Origin: Poa pratensis
Taxonomy: Eukaryota; Streptophyta; Magnoliopsida; Poales; Poaceae
Direction: 5' to 3'
DNA length: 64,000 nucleotides
NCBI GenBank assembly: GCA_947311845.1
Contig: CAMZMU010000063.1
Location: 123,933,818-123,997,817 of the forward strand
Under the pieces are notes generated by a model. It was given only the letters and a program-made list of their open reading frames with translations, was not told the origin of the DNA and searched no databases. Both the position numbers and the translations under genes were made by a program. Shown one piece after another: positions 32,055-44,700 of this stretch. The first letter of the stretch is position 1. The number at the start of each line of letters is the position of its first letter.

Positions 32055-32216
32055 CTCTCTCCGTTTTTTAATATAAAATGTTTTATCATTTGTTCACATG
32101 CACATGTATACAAATATATGTAGACAGATTTAAGTGTGCATGTTCACTTATTTTAGTGTGCATGTGGACAACATGTGTAACACCTAAAACATCTTATATT
32201 AAAAAAAGAGAGGGAA
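32055..32216. mobile_element. Stowaway-like MITE
   Basis: The ends CTCTCTCCGTTTTTTAATAT and the approximate complement ATATTAAAAAAAGAGAGGGA are flanked by TA dinucleotides, as in Tc1/mariner-derived Stowaway elements. It is about 160 bp and non-coding. Confidence 0.7.
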
Positions 32217-33767
32217 TAATACACATTCTGGCCAATTATTTTTAGCAATATATGTACCTTTCAAGTATATAACCGAAACAACACTTGGTTACGTGCCAAG
32301 TTGGATTAAGATACATGGTTTTTTGTTTTCCTTCCGCACCGTTCATGTTGACGGTTTGCTAGAGTAGTGCATGAAATGCTGGATGAAAATGACGCATATA
32401 TAGTCAAATGTCCCATGAATTAAAGCAGTCATTATAGTATCTTATTGACCTTGTTAAAGCTTTGGCTTTCGGCACACCTAAAAGCCCCAAATGCATCATC
32501 CTAGTGCCTTATTGCCCCCTCCCCAGTGAGACATCTGCAACCTAAATTGCAAGAGGCCTTTATGCTTTTTTTCATTAATATTCATGAGGTCTGGCTGGAC
32601 ATGTCACCCCATAAAACGAAAATATCAATATCACAAGAGCGTCAAAAAGAACATGCAAGAATCCAAAAAGAGCCAGCAATCATGAATGGACAATAGAAAA
32701 ATGTATTGTTTAATACAGATGATTTCGTTCCACACATGCATGAACGCGATTGTACCAAGTGGATTGAGAGGAATTATTTACACGAGACAAGTTTTCTAGA
32801 CTTTTCGATGCAAGACCATCTTTTCCACAACATAAAATTTAAATATGCTATCGTTTGATCCTCTTGGCTAAGATACAGTTAGACACTTGTTAAGTTTAAT
32901 AATATGGCGTTGTCTATGCATGGTGCATACGCACAAACAACTCAGGCAAGTCTCAGTGTGCCATCACTCTTTGATGATAACCCTCTAGCAGTCAAAGGTA
33001 CGTTTTTTTTTCTTCCAAGAATGACGTGTATCTATTATGTACGTCAACATAAACAACCGATGGCGCATGAACATATCGTGTGAATACAAATGCAAATATT
33101 ACTTGAGACAAAACTAAGATGCGATACATTTTAACATGGAGGGAGACCTCTGAGCTAAAATGTAAGTCATTAGAACTTTTCTACATGTCAAACATTCAAT
33201 GTTTGAACATTTGTTAAGGGAAAAAAAATACTTGCAGTCAAAACATCAGAATGATACTACTGATGACCAAGATACCATTTTTTTTATGAAACATGTTTCC
33301 GTATTGTATGTTATTTTGTATGTGATTTAGCATGTGTTGCACATATATAACTGATGAACAAGATACCATTTTTAAGCCTATGCCAACACCATTTTGTAAG
33401 GTTCTTTCATCCAAGATAATACAGTCTAAAATGGTTAGGAGAAAAAAAACACAAGTCTCCCCAAAACATAATTTTAAAGTATGTCTCTGTCTCTACCGTG
33501 TCACAGTCGCACACTTATTCATATACCGTTGTGGCGTCATCTATGGTCCACGCATGCCCACAACCACTATACCGACCAAGTCTCAACATGCCATCGCTTT
33601 CGCCGAGAACCCTTCGCCGTCATAGGTACAATGTATTTATTGCGTACGTTGACGTCTACCATCTCGAATGCATACATATCATGTATTTTGTGGATGTCAG
33701 TGTATCAATTCTTCAGTGTTCACCATCTCCGAGTTAAAACGTAATTCATTTTGAAACTTGTATACCG

Positions 33768-33849
33768 CTTCGGTGAGTGGTTCAGATTTTGCTTGTACTC
33801 CTAGTCAACTTCGGTGAGTGGTTCAGATTTTGTTTGTACTCCTAGTCAA
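33768..33849 (+). repeat. 41-bp tandem duplication
   Basis: Two adjacent copies of a unit starting CTTCGGTGAGTGGTTCAGAT differ at one base (TGCTTG versus TGTTTG). Confidence 0.85.
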
Positions 33850-34369
33850 ACAACTCTAAGTTTTACCATTTATAGAGGAAAAAGAACACCTGCATTCTAA
33901 ACACCAGAATAATGCTATAATATTTATTTATTATAATTATAAATGATGGTGAAAGTAGCATTTCTTAGGACTATGGCAATGTCCATAAAGCAAACATTTT
34001 GTATTCCATATAGTGCATAGAGAAATAGTTTTGCCTCACCTTTTCTTCCATGAAAACAGGGTTCTTCTGTAGGACAGGAACATGACACGGGCGCAAGAAA
34101 ACATCCAGAGGGATAGATACAGGTGCAGGTGCAGTGCAGACCCGCCGGAGTCAAATCGAAACCGGTTGGGTTGGGTTCCACTCCTCCATCCCCACCAGCT
34201 CCGTTCCGTTCCCCTCACTCGCGACTTTACTACTTACCCTCACCTCCACCTCCCACCTCCGCTCTGCCCCCTCAGCCCCGGCGCCGCCTCCGGATCACGG
34301 CCTCCCACCTCCCGCCTTCCGACGAGACCGCGCTCCCCATGCGCCGGTGAAGAGGGAGCGTCCGTCCCC

Positions 34370-37300
34370 ATGGGCTGCGTGCACGGCCGCCCCTCCGCGG
34401 ACTCCACCCCCAGCCCCGAGGTCGCCTCCTCCCGCCGCCGGACGCAGCCGCAGCAGCAGGAGGGGGTCGCCTCTGCTGCTGCTGCTTCTGCAGGGAAGGC
34501 TGACGAGAAGGTCGAGCAGTCGGGCATCGTCGCCGTCGCCGCGCCGGTGAAGAGGGAGCGGCGGTCGCGGTCGTCGCGGCACGGCACGGCTGCCGCGGCG
34601 CACGCGGACGTTCGCCTCGGCGGCAGCTTCGCCAACAAGGCGCGCGGGGAGCAGGTCGCCGCCGGGTGGCCCGCCTGGCTCTCCGCCGTCGCCGGCGAGG
34701 CCATCAACGGCTGGACCCCGCGCCGCGCTGACTCCTTCGAGAAGATCGACAAGGTGCGCCGCGCCCCCCCCACCCGGCACCTCCCCGAGCTCCCCACAGC
34801 TCCGTGATCCATGCCCGCCGGAAGAATTGATTTTTTTGTTGCATTTTTCTTCTTCTGACAAGCTGGTTTCATTTTCTCAGATCGGGCAAGGGACGTACAG
34901 CAATGTGTATAAGGCGCGGGACTCGCTGAGCGGCAAGATCATGGCGCTCAAGAAGGTGCGCTTCGACAACCTCGAGCCCGAGAGCGTGCGCTTCATGGCC
35001 CGGGAGATCCTCATCCTCCGCCGCCTCGACCACCCCAACGTCATCAAGCTCGACGGCCTCGCCACCTCGCGCATGTCATGCAGCCTCTACCTCGTCTTCG
35101 ACTACATGGTCCACGACCTCGCCGGCCTCGCTGCCAGCCCCGACATCAAGTTCACTCTGCCCCAGGTCAAGATCCCATTTTGCTGCCACAGCATCATTTT
35201 GCCGGGAGTAGAATTTGGCGGAGCTAGTCGAGTCTGATGGAGGTGTTTATGCCGCGCAGGTCAAGTGCTATGTGCATCAGTTGTTGTCAGGGCTGGAACA
35301 CTGCCACAACCAGGGAGTGCTGCACCGTGACATCAAGGGCTCGAATATTTTCTTGGATGACAATGGTGTGCTCAAGATTGGGGACTTTGGTCTGGCATCC
35401 TTCTTCGACCCGAACCATAAGCAACCGATGACCAGTCGGGTGGTGACACTGTGGTACCGGCCACCGGAGTTGCTGTTGGGCGCTACGGATTATGGCGTAG
35501 GCGTAGATTTGTGGAGTGCCGGGTGTATCCTTGCCGAGTTGCTTGCTGGGAAACCTATTATGCCGGGACGGACTGAGGTTAGCTGTGTAGAAAGCTTTCT
35601 TCTTTTTCCACACTGTTGTGCTTGAAATGCCTTCAAAACTCAGTTGAGCATCTACTGCAAAATAAGTGTTACTGAAATTGATTCTGGTTAAGATTGATTC
35701 TGCTGAAGTACTATTTATAGCCTGGCAAACATTCAATGCCAACTACATTAATTTTGAAAGGCAGGTCTAGTGCAAGATGGCCTTGCTGATGAAAATGATC
35801 TCATTTCAGAGCAAGTTCTTATTGGTCATCAGGCTTACCATTTTTAACCATGTGTTCTTTCTTAGGTGGAACAGTTGCATAAAATATTTAAGCTATGCGG
35901 TTCCCCTGCTGAAGAATACTGGAAAAAGTCGAAGTTGCCTCATGCAACCATATTTAAGCCCCAGCAGCCATACAAAAGGAGAATAGCAGATACATTCAAA
36001 GATTTCCCGCAATCAGCACTTCGGCTGATTGAAACACTCCTCTCAATAGATCCTGCTGATCGGTTGACAGCAACTGCTGCATTAAATAGTGATGTAAGTT
36101 GTCCGAGTTTTTTTACTATTCTGGTCCTGTTTGATGTTAGTTAAAAAAGATAAATTTTCACAAGGATGACCTTAGGATCACTTCAGTATTTGTGCTGATC
36201 ACTTTGTTTTCTAAATCGTCTTTTCGGAAAAGATCCTGAAGCGGTTGGTCAATTAGTGAATATTCATTGTTTCCAAGTGGTAACACCAGCTCGAAGTTTC
36301 CAGTGCATGGGCTGGAACTTATATGAGTTGTGCCAATAAATTGGATTACTATATCTATTTGTTGGAACTTAGTATTGGTAATTAATCGTTATCCTACTGA
36401 TGTTAGAGTTAAATCCAATTCATCGGAATCACATTGAGATCACGATTTCTCACTATATCTGTATACAGAGTTTCAGTTTATATGTTCGTAGTCACGAAAT
36501 CATGCTGAAAATTGCCTAATGGGATTATGACATTTATCATGGTATCTATATGTTGGACCCTGAATTCCGTTCTTTGTGCATAGAATGTATGGTTGGAGGG
36601 TTAGTTATTTAATTAGATTTTTTTGTTACACATCTACTTTGCTGCTTATGTTGTAACACAATACTTAATAGCCTTCACATTTTGGTACTACCAATACAGT
36701 TCTTTAAAACGGAACCGCATGCTTGTGATCCATCAAGTCTGCCCCAATACCCACCAAGCAAAGAGATGGACGCAAAAAAAAGGGATGAAGAAGCTAGACG
36801 GTTTGTAATCCTAACACTCGTTCCCTCAGAAAGTTATATTGTTTTTTCTGAATTCTCCTTATTCCTTATATTTGGGAATGCTCATTAATATCATTTAAGC
36901 TCTTCACATGATTTAGAAATGTACACATGTAGGCTTTTTTAGAAAGCATGCACAGTCAAAGTCATATGGCATAGATGGGCTGTTCTTGAAAAGAAAAATG
37001 TGATTTATTTATTGGAAGTTATCCCAGACTGAGTTGGAAAATGGACAATGACACAGCAGTATTCTAAAATGCTTCAGTCAGCTTGATAACAAGCATAACA
37101 TGATAGCACTGTATTTAGCACAGCAGAACATAAGAAAGAAAAAAAAATCTTTGATTCAAAAGGTAACTCCAGTGGGCCGCTATGCGTATACTTATTTGTA
37201 CTAAAAGTAGTCTTGGTTATCGTGCCAACTGCCAAGATTCCTGTATTTTTGGGAACTTGTTGGGAATAATTGCTTAGACATCATCATGAGTCATGGTGTC

Positions 37301-37983
37301 ATGCTGCAATTTGTCTGTACCTTTCTGATATATATTTTATGTTTCTTTCCGAAAATGTTGCAAATATCTTTTATTTCTCCATTTACGACGTCTTGACCTT
37401 GTTCATGGCTGATATAAGCAGAGATTTTGCACTGTATAAATTGAAAATTGGCTTATCCATTGGATAAAAAACAGCTTAAGAGCCGCTGGTAATAGACCTA
37501 ATGGTGATGGAGCTAGGAAGACAAGGACACGTGATCGGCCTCGGGCTGTTCCAGCACCGGAGGCAAATGCGGAACTTCAAGTGAATATTGATGTATGACA
37601 AATTATCTTGGCTTCCTATTTTATTCATCTTCATGAGCCGTTTTTTACTTTCTGTGTCCATGTTTCAACTTATATCGCTGACTCAGTATTACTCTTTACA
37701 GAAAAGACGGCTCATAACGCATGCAAATGCGAAGAGCAAGAGCGAAAAGTTCCCTCCACCTCATCAGGATGGCGCACTTGGGTATCCATTGGGTTGTTCA
37801 AATCATATGGAACCTACTTTCGAGCCCCCAGATCCTTCTTCGTTCAGCACCGTATTTCCTTACGAGAAGGGGTCTGTGCCTACTTGGTCTGGCCCATTGG
37901 TTGACCCTTCTGTAGGCAACCAGAAGCGGAAACACAAGTCTGGCCGTTCTTCGAAACAACCATCGACTGCCCGTGCTCGATAA
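34370..37983 (+). CDS. CDK-like Ser/Thr kinase, putatively N-myristoylated
   Basis: Exons are 34370-34753, 34881-35165, 35260-35577, 35866-36093, 36700-36800, 37475-37592 and 37702-37983, giving 571 residues with GT-AG borders. The start lies in a CCATGG context and gives MGCVHGR, a classic myristoylation/palmitoylation N-terminus. A low-complexity basic region (residues 8-120) leads into the kinase domain. That domain shows GQGTYSNVYKA, the ATP lysine K152 in MALKKV, HRDIKGSN with catalytic D247, DFGLA with D265, an activation segment TSRVVTLWYRPPELLLGAT and the CMGC insert. The C-helix FMAREI replaces the PSTAIRE of cell-cycle CDKs. This is the plant CRK/At1g54610-like group, related to CDK9/CDKC and including IBS1. 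Targets are not known from sequence. The tail after residue 405 is basic and Ser/Pro-rich. Confidence 0.9.
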
Positions 37984-38159
37984 TACGTTCTTTGGCGATT
38001 GGTGCATAAGAGTTCTTCAATACTAAAATTTAAGGGAAAGAAATTGCTGGAAGCTGGGAGATCTGATTTACAATCAAGGCAAGCAGCGATTAATTTTATC
38101 AAAGATCCATGAATTCATTACATGTACGGATTCTTTTCGAACATCAGTGTATAGATCGG

Positions 38160-38312
38160 AGAGGGAGCTCAGTTAGTCAAATCATGTATAGATACATGAT
38201 TTTTGGACGGAGGGAAAGAAATTTTTGGACGGAGGGAGCACATGAACATGTATAGATACATCCACTTTTTGTCAAACTTGAGACACTTATTTTTGGACGG
38301 AGGGAGTACATT
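38160..38312. repeat. Stowaway MITE end fragments
   Basis: The motif ATTTTTGGACGGAGGGA occurs three times (about 38200, 38221 and 38289) with partial internal MITE sequence between, including CATGTATAGATACAT twice. It looks like several MITE ends left by nested or partial copies just downstream of the kinase gene. Confidence 0.6.
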
Positions 38313-38395
38313 AGGATCTCTTTTTTTCCATTCTTATAAGCAGCTATATGTCATGTTAGATTCATTTCAGTGAGTGATGCAACTTTTTAGATCTA

Positions 38396-38518
38396 CTCCC
38401 TCCGTTCCAAATTAATTGACTTCCATTTGTCCAAATGTGGATGTATCTATACTTGTTATAAGTATAGATACATCCACATTTGGACAAATGGAAGTCAATT
38501 AATTTGGAACGGAGGGAA
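38396..38518. mobile_element. Stowaway MITE, near-perfect palindrome
   Basis: The 123-bp element has ends CTCCCTCCGTTCCAAATTAA and its complement and is flanked by TA on both sides (38394-38395, 38519-38520). The whole sequence can fold into one hairpin. A close relative lies at 46539-46661. Confidence 0.85.
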
Positions 38519-38780
38519 TACCTGCATATTGCAACTCACTCCTAACTCTTACAGCAGCAGCTATATGTCATGTTAGAATGAATATTTCTTTCATCTGATG
38601 CTCTTTCAAGTATCCACATTATTATATCTTATAATTTCAGTTGTAGATTCAAAAACGCTGAATATGGGTTTGTAAAAAAGATTGCATCGCCCTTCGGTTC
38701 TAAAGTATAATACTAGAATTTTTTTCACAGTTCCAACTTCTGGAAATGCTTCTGCATCTATATGCTCTACTTTGACGCAG

Positions 38781-41700
38781 TCACCGTGGTGTAATGCGCA
38801 CCCGAAGATTGTATCTCCTCGTGGCGGCTGATGCTGTGAGTGAGTTCTCGCCGATTTCTTCCTGGAAAAGGTGATCCTTCCTGCAGATTTCATCTTTGGG
38901 GAGCACAAAATCTGGATCGATTTCGCTATCCACTTCTTCCTGTAGCTCATCAAAGACCCACGAATAGTCACTGAGGCTTTTTTCATCATCATCACTGCCT
39001 GTACTCCATGGGCACATCTTGTCTACTGGACCAGACAACAAGCTAATTTTTTTTTAATAATACATTTATTTAATTAAATTCGAAAAATATAACGGAAAAC
39101 TAGGAAATTACAGGAATAATACGGCCTCGGCCAGATTTGGGCCGACAAGACCTCGTCGGCCAGAGTTGGGCCGAAAAGTGCCCGTCGGCTGAACTCTGGC
39201 CGACTGCTTTGCATGGCGGGCCACGCCTGCGGCCGACAGGCCTTTCGGCGTCACGTCGGCCCAAGCCTGGCCGACCGGCCTTATCGGCCAAAGCCTGGCC
39301 GACAGGGCAATAAAACCACAATTTTTCGCGCCAGCCCTTCCCGGCGACGCCCGTTCGCGCCTTATTTTTCCCGCCTTCTTCTCTCCCTCCCGTTTGTCGC
39401 TCCCGGTATTTTTTCCGCCCTTCTTGTCCCGCCATATTTCTCCCGCCCTAATTCTCCCGCCATAGTTCTCGCGCCTTTTTTTTCCCGCCATTTACCTCCC
39501 GCCTTTTTTCTCCCGCCATTTTTCTCCCGCTCTTCTTCTCCTGGGTGAGCCTATATATATACCCCAATAGATTTGGTGATGGAGGAGGGGTGTGGTGCGT
39601 GGTTATTTCCTCAGTCGGATAGGAACGATGTCTGGTAGTTCGGGTCCTAGTTCGGAGCATAGGTCGTGGTGTGTTTTGTATCACGCCGCAATATGGACTG
39701 AAGGTAGTATTAGGGAGGGTAGGCCCAAGAGCTGTTATAGGGAGCTAGTTAGTGAGTGGGGCAACATTCGTGAGGTGGGAGAAATTATAGCCAAAAAAGC
39801 CAAAATCCAGATGACCCCTGAAGAAATTAGGGATGAAATTGATGGGTGGCGGTGGAAGTGGCAGAGAATTAATGAGCTAAAAGCTATTGAGGCGGGGCTT
39901 AGGGACATGCCTATGACACCGAAGTCAAAGATAATCCATTTTTCGCCGGAGGCCTATGCATTTCACGTGAAGGTAACTGAGTACCGAATTTATATTATGT
40001 TAGAATCTAGTGTTATCGTACTAACTTTTTTCCCCTGATTTTGTGAATGTCCAGCACTGGCCTGCCGATGGACAGTTTGTGAACAAAGAGATCCCTCATT
40101 TTGGTTGGATGGAAATGCTTTTTGGCGCATGTCGTGATGGGCCTGGAAATCTCCTTCACGCTGAAGCAGTGAAGAGGGCTATATCAAAGGCGAAGAGTGG
40201 TGGATCATCCAAGGCTGTCGTCGATGAAAATAGTGATGACGACTTCATGCCTCCAACACGAGCACGTGGCAGAGGGAAGTGAAGTCGTTGATTCGAATTA
40301 CTTTCGTACTCAGTTACCTCCACGTGATTAGAATTAGTTATCGTTGAGTTATATGTGAGACATATATGTACGTAGAACTACTGAAGTTGTAACGGAGAGT
40401 TGTCTCACATAATAATATGTCTCGTAGAACTACTGAAGGATATGTCTCGTACATACATAATAATATGTCTCGTACATATATGTCTCACATACAAATCGAA
40501 ATACATATATGTCTGACATACAAATCGAAATACGAATATGACCCAAAGATATCACTGACCACGGCGTCGACCACATATACCGGAAGTCTCATGGACGACG
40601 TCTGCGCATGCGCGGAGGTCTGGCAAGGTTTGGATCTGGCGGAGTCCAACCCAGCCTGTTGGGTGGCACAACCGCACGTCCAGGAATCAGTGATCCAGCA
40701 TCATCATCATCCTGCGTCTCCTGTGTGGGGTAGGGTGGAGGAGTATTGTACATACCCATCCAATTGTCCAGTTGTGTGCGTACTTCAGGTATGGTCCCAC
40801 TGTCGTGCTCACTCTCCCATGCGGATCCAGATGACTGCTGAGCGGACGTAGACGGACGATTTCCTGGATGCAATACAACATTAAGAAAGAAGTACGTAGC
40901 ATTTAGCGTGGTGAATACAAATTTACAAGGTACTTACCATGTGGCTGCGGAGGTGGTCGAAGCTGATAGCCTGTCGTGGGACTAACTGCTGCTGCCAATG
41001 CGAGCCTCCAGCCTGGTCAGGAGAGGGTGCTCTGGGCGACGGCTGCGACGTCGAGCCTCCAGCCTGGTCAGGAGAGGGTGCTCTGTGCGACGTCATACGA
41101 GGTCGTGGTTGATGTCGATCCTGAGGCGTCACCTGCGGCTGCGGCTGTGGCCGTTGCGGTGGATGACGTGGTGGGCGTTGTGCTGCTTGGCGGTGATCGA
41201 CGTCAGACGCACGTGTGCACGTGATAGCCTGGTAGATACCTCGCAGCCTCTGCTCGAAGCGCTGCAGGAAGGACTGATGGTGCGGCCGGTCCAATAGAGG
41301 GCCAGACGATAGGGAACGTCTGTAATCGGACACCTCCGTCTGTAGCTGGTAAGTCAATTCAGCCTGTAATTTGCATCGTTATCAGTAAGTTGTACATAAT
41401 TTTGCAAAATTTGTAAGAATTAACTAATCTCTTACCGCGTACTGTCTGGAGCCTGCAGTAGACTGGGTCGGATACATATCCCACGTAGTAGGAGCCGGTG
41501 TAAGCTCAGGATGCTCGACATACGTAATGCGTATCCGGGTTGAGGTCATGTAAATTTGCAGGTACGAATTGAATAGGTCAGGATCAAACACGAGGTCCTC
41601 CTGCCAGACTCGTGTCGTCGCAGTTTCCCACTCTGCAACGTAGCTGCCAACCCTCCGCATCCACGATAGTGCGCTCCTATTAGTTCCCTTTCTTGTGAGC

Positions 41701-44700
41701 CTACAGTAGTAGTAAGTGTTAGACAATTCCTCTGTGGATGCGTAATTGAATAATGCGTAAATAAACAATGCGTAATTAAACCTACCCGTGGATGTTAGGT
41801 GGGACATGTTCCTCTGTCGACAGAGGAAGTGCCTCTTGTCGTAGACCAAATTGCCTCATAACCCGCTGCTGGGCCATCTCCTCCACGCAGATATCAAAGA
41901 CAATTTTTGATTTTGTCATCCAGTACGCGCGATCTCTCGTGCACAGGTCAGACATACCACCCGGGTATATAGCCTCCTTTTTTGCTTGCGTGTACGGTCG
42001 CCAGATTACCGCTCCCGAACTCAGAATGTCGAACTGCTCGTTGAATGGCTCGTAGCAGTTCCTCATCTGTGAATGAGCAAAGCGTCTCTGCACGACACAA
42101 AATTTATTGCAAGTCGGCAAAAATATAACAATTGTGATAAATACGTAGATTAGACATACCTGACGACGTGTCCAGATAAAACCAAAAGTAGGCATGTCTA
42201 TGTGATCAGCATCAAAAAACGCATCCACTGGGAAAGCCTCGTGTGCACGCACGTCTGGTCGTCCAATTGGGAACCTCTCCCATGACCAAAGCTGCAACAA
42301 CAAGGGACATCCAAGTATGGATGCTGTATCCGACAGTAGATGGCACCCGTTGCACATAGCTCGGTAAGTAGCCGCTAATACAGCTGATCCCCAACTCCTC
42401 TGTGTAATGTGTTCTGGCGCAGTAGCACTCGCGATCTCGAAAGCAATAGGGATGTACCTCTTGCTAATAGTGGTGACATGGTTCTCCGTGAACATCACCT
42501 TCCCCATAAGCCACAAGATATATGCTTCAAGGCTCCTAGTGATTTGTGTAGCATTCAGCGGAATGCCAGCAGGAAACCTCTGTATCTGTACATTTCAAAA
42601 TAAATTATGTCAGTGAAATGAAACGATGCATGCGAAACATTGCATTCTGTATATAAATTGATGCATGTAAATAAAACAGTGCGTACCTGAAAATCCAGTA
42701 ACCATCCAAGCTTAGGTCCGTGATTCTCTGACCTAAACACTCCAGCATTAGGGTTTATACCCTGAAAGCGAAGTGACATCTCGTGCTCCCAATTTTCTGG
42801 GGCCTGCAACGGCCCTATGGGCTGACCCGCCAACGGCAGCCCAAGCAAGAAAGATACATCCTCGAGAGTAGGAGCCATCTCACCCCATCGAAAGTGAAAC
42901 GTGTGGGTCTCGGGCCTCCATCTGTCCACTAAGCATGTGAGAAGACAGTTGTCTATCACCATGCATGAAGACTCCGCAGTGGCCTCTACTAGACGCGCGA
43001 AAGGTAAAAGCCCAGCCCACTTCAACCTGCAAACAAATATAAATTCGTAATCATATATATGTAGCGAACAAGAAAATTAATGCAGATAATATATGACACG
43101 TAAAAATCAATTAGGCATGTACCTCTCCTCCCAAGCAGGGTGTATCTGCCAATATTCCCTCGGTCCTCGAGTTATTAGAGGCTCGAGGCTACGCTCCTGT
43201 AATATCTTTGCGCGATGGTTCTCATCCACATCCGGACTGATCAAATATACTTGTTCCATATCTTCGCGCAGCTAAATTAAAAGTCTAAATTACAGACTAC
43301 TTACAGATGAAATCAAACTCTAAATTTAAAACACTGATCCACACTTATGACAGATAAAAACATACTCTAATTTAAAAACATTGATCCACACTAATTGAAG
43401 GATGCGCACTAATGTGACACCAATTTACTGTTATAACCGGCAACATCTATGTACTTAATATTAGTAGCGCAATAAATACCTAGCAATATCAATATCACAC
43501 TACCACCTTAACACTAATGCGTACATAATTAACAGTAAATACTAATTAGTCAAAAAAATGCATACCCTTGAAGCGTGCCGATTCAATGGACAACCACCGT
43601 CACCACCGCCGCTGCACCACCACCACCACCACCCTCCACCACCACCACTCCACACCACCACCACCACCACCACCTCCACCTAAACTACACCATTGCTCTA
43701 ACCAAACAACACGAAATTGCACAAAATCATAACCCAATGTATATCTGAGCTGTCTAAACTCTCTAACACTACATGCAGGAAGAATTGTTGGTTGGATTGA
43801 CAGATCGGGCAGTAGGGAGCTGCTGTGAGAAAGAAAGGAAGAAAGGAAGAAGAAAAGAATGGGAGGAAGAAGAAGGCTCGGCCGAGCCTTATTCAGCACC
43901 CTGTCGGCCAGGCTTTGGCCGATAAGGGGCCGGTCGGCCAGGCTTGGGCCGACGGGAGGCCACGTCACGCCGACAGGCCTGTCGGCCGCAGGCCTGCAAA
44001 GCAGTCGGCTGGAGTTAAGCCGACGAGTGCTTTTCGGCCCAACTCTGGCCGACGAGGTCCTGTCGGTCCAGTACTAGCCGAGGCCGTATTATTTTTGGAA
44101 TTTCCTGGTTTTCCGTAATATTTTTCGAATTTCATTAAAAAAATGTATTATTAAAAAAAAATTGGCAGACAACAAAGGATGATAAAGTAGTTAGTCAAGA
44201 TTCGTACCAGAAATCACGGTTTCAAAATTCAAATATCAGTTGGCGGCAAGGGGATGGTTGAAAACGAAAGGAGATTCCATGTCATTTTATAGTACAAAAT
44301 TCAAAACTCACCAGCATCGTCTTCAATTACCCGGACTTTCTCCACCAGCGTCTGGAGCAGCTGGTGGTTCAGCACCTCATAATCCCTGCAATGAAAATGG
44401 GCAAAATCAGACCAAACTAAAAATGTGATTTGCAATGAAGTGAAGATTCTGATCCGATGAACGTACTTGAAGGCGAAGACGGCGTGTAGGATCTGGGCGG
44501 CTGCGGCGGCGAGGAACACCGACCGGAGCAGCATCACCTTGGACGCGATCCAGAATGGTCTAGTGAGGCCGTCGTCGGCGCCGAGCCTGATGAGCATGAC
44601 CTCCACCGCAAGCGTGATGCACAGACCTGGTTTGATCAGCACAACAATTTTCAGAATCCAGCAAGGTTACTGCAGAAAGAAAAAAGTTCGTCAGTCTGAA

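Larger units (their letters stand above)
30276..34081. other. Intergenic region between NOP58 and the kinase gene
   Basis: The first few hundred bases are NOP58 3' UTR. The remainder is AT-rich and I see no gene. It contains a Stowaway-type MITE (32055-32216), a 41-bp tandem duplication (33768-33849) and a MITE-like remnant around 31420-31520. The 250 bases before 34370 become GC-rich and are probably the 5' UTR and promoter of the kinase gene. Confidence 0.6.
39042..44166. mobile_element. Mutator-like element carrying a plant mobile domain gene
   Basis: The element is 5125 bp with long inverted terminal repeats of about 270-290 bp (39042 to about 39310, and about 43880 to 44166). They start GCTAATTTTTTTTTAATAAT on the left and GCCAATTTTTTTTTAATAAT on the right. 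Each continues with a stretch ending in AATACGGCCTCGGC and then many GTCGGCC/GGCCGAC units. The 9-bp target AGACAACAA is repeated at 39033-39041 and 44167-44175. Inside are a small plus-strand gene (39628-40282) and a multi-exon plant mobile domain gene (43259-40687). I see no MuDR-type or other transposase, so it is either non-autonomous or moves by a product I do not recognise. Confidence 0.88.

Noticed and set aside
34240..34872. 210-codon minus-strand frame over the first kinase exon
   Set aside because: It comes from GC-rich sequence opposite a well-supported exon.
43591..43682. Histidine/proline-rich protein from the CAC repeat
   Set aside because: Simple microsatellite, open in all frames.
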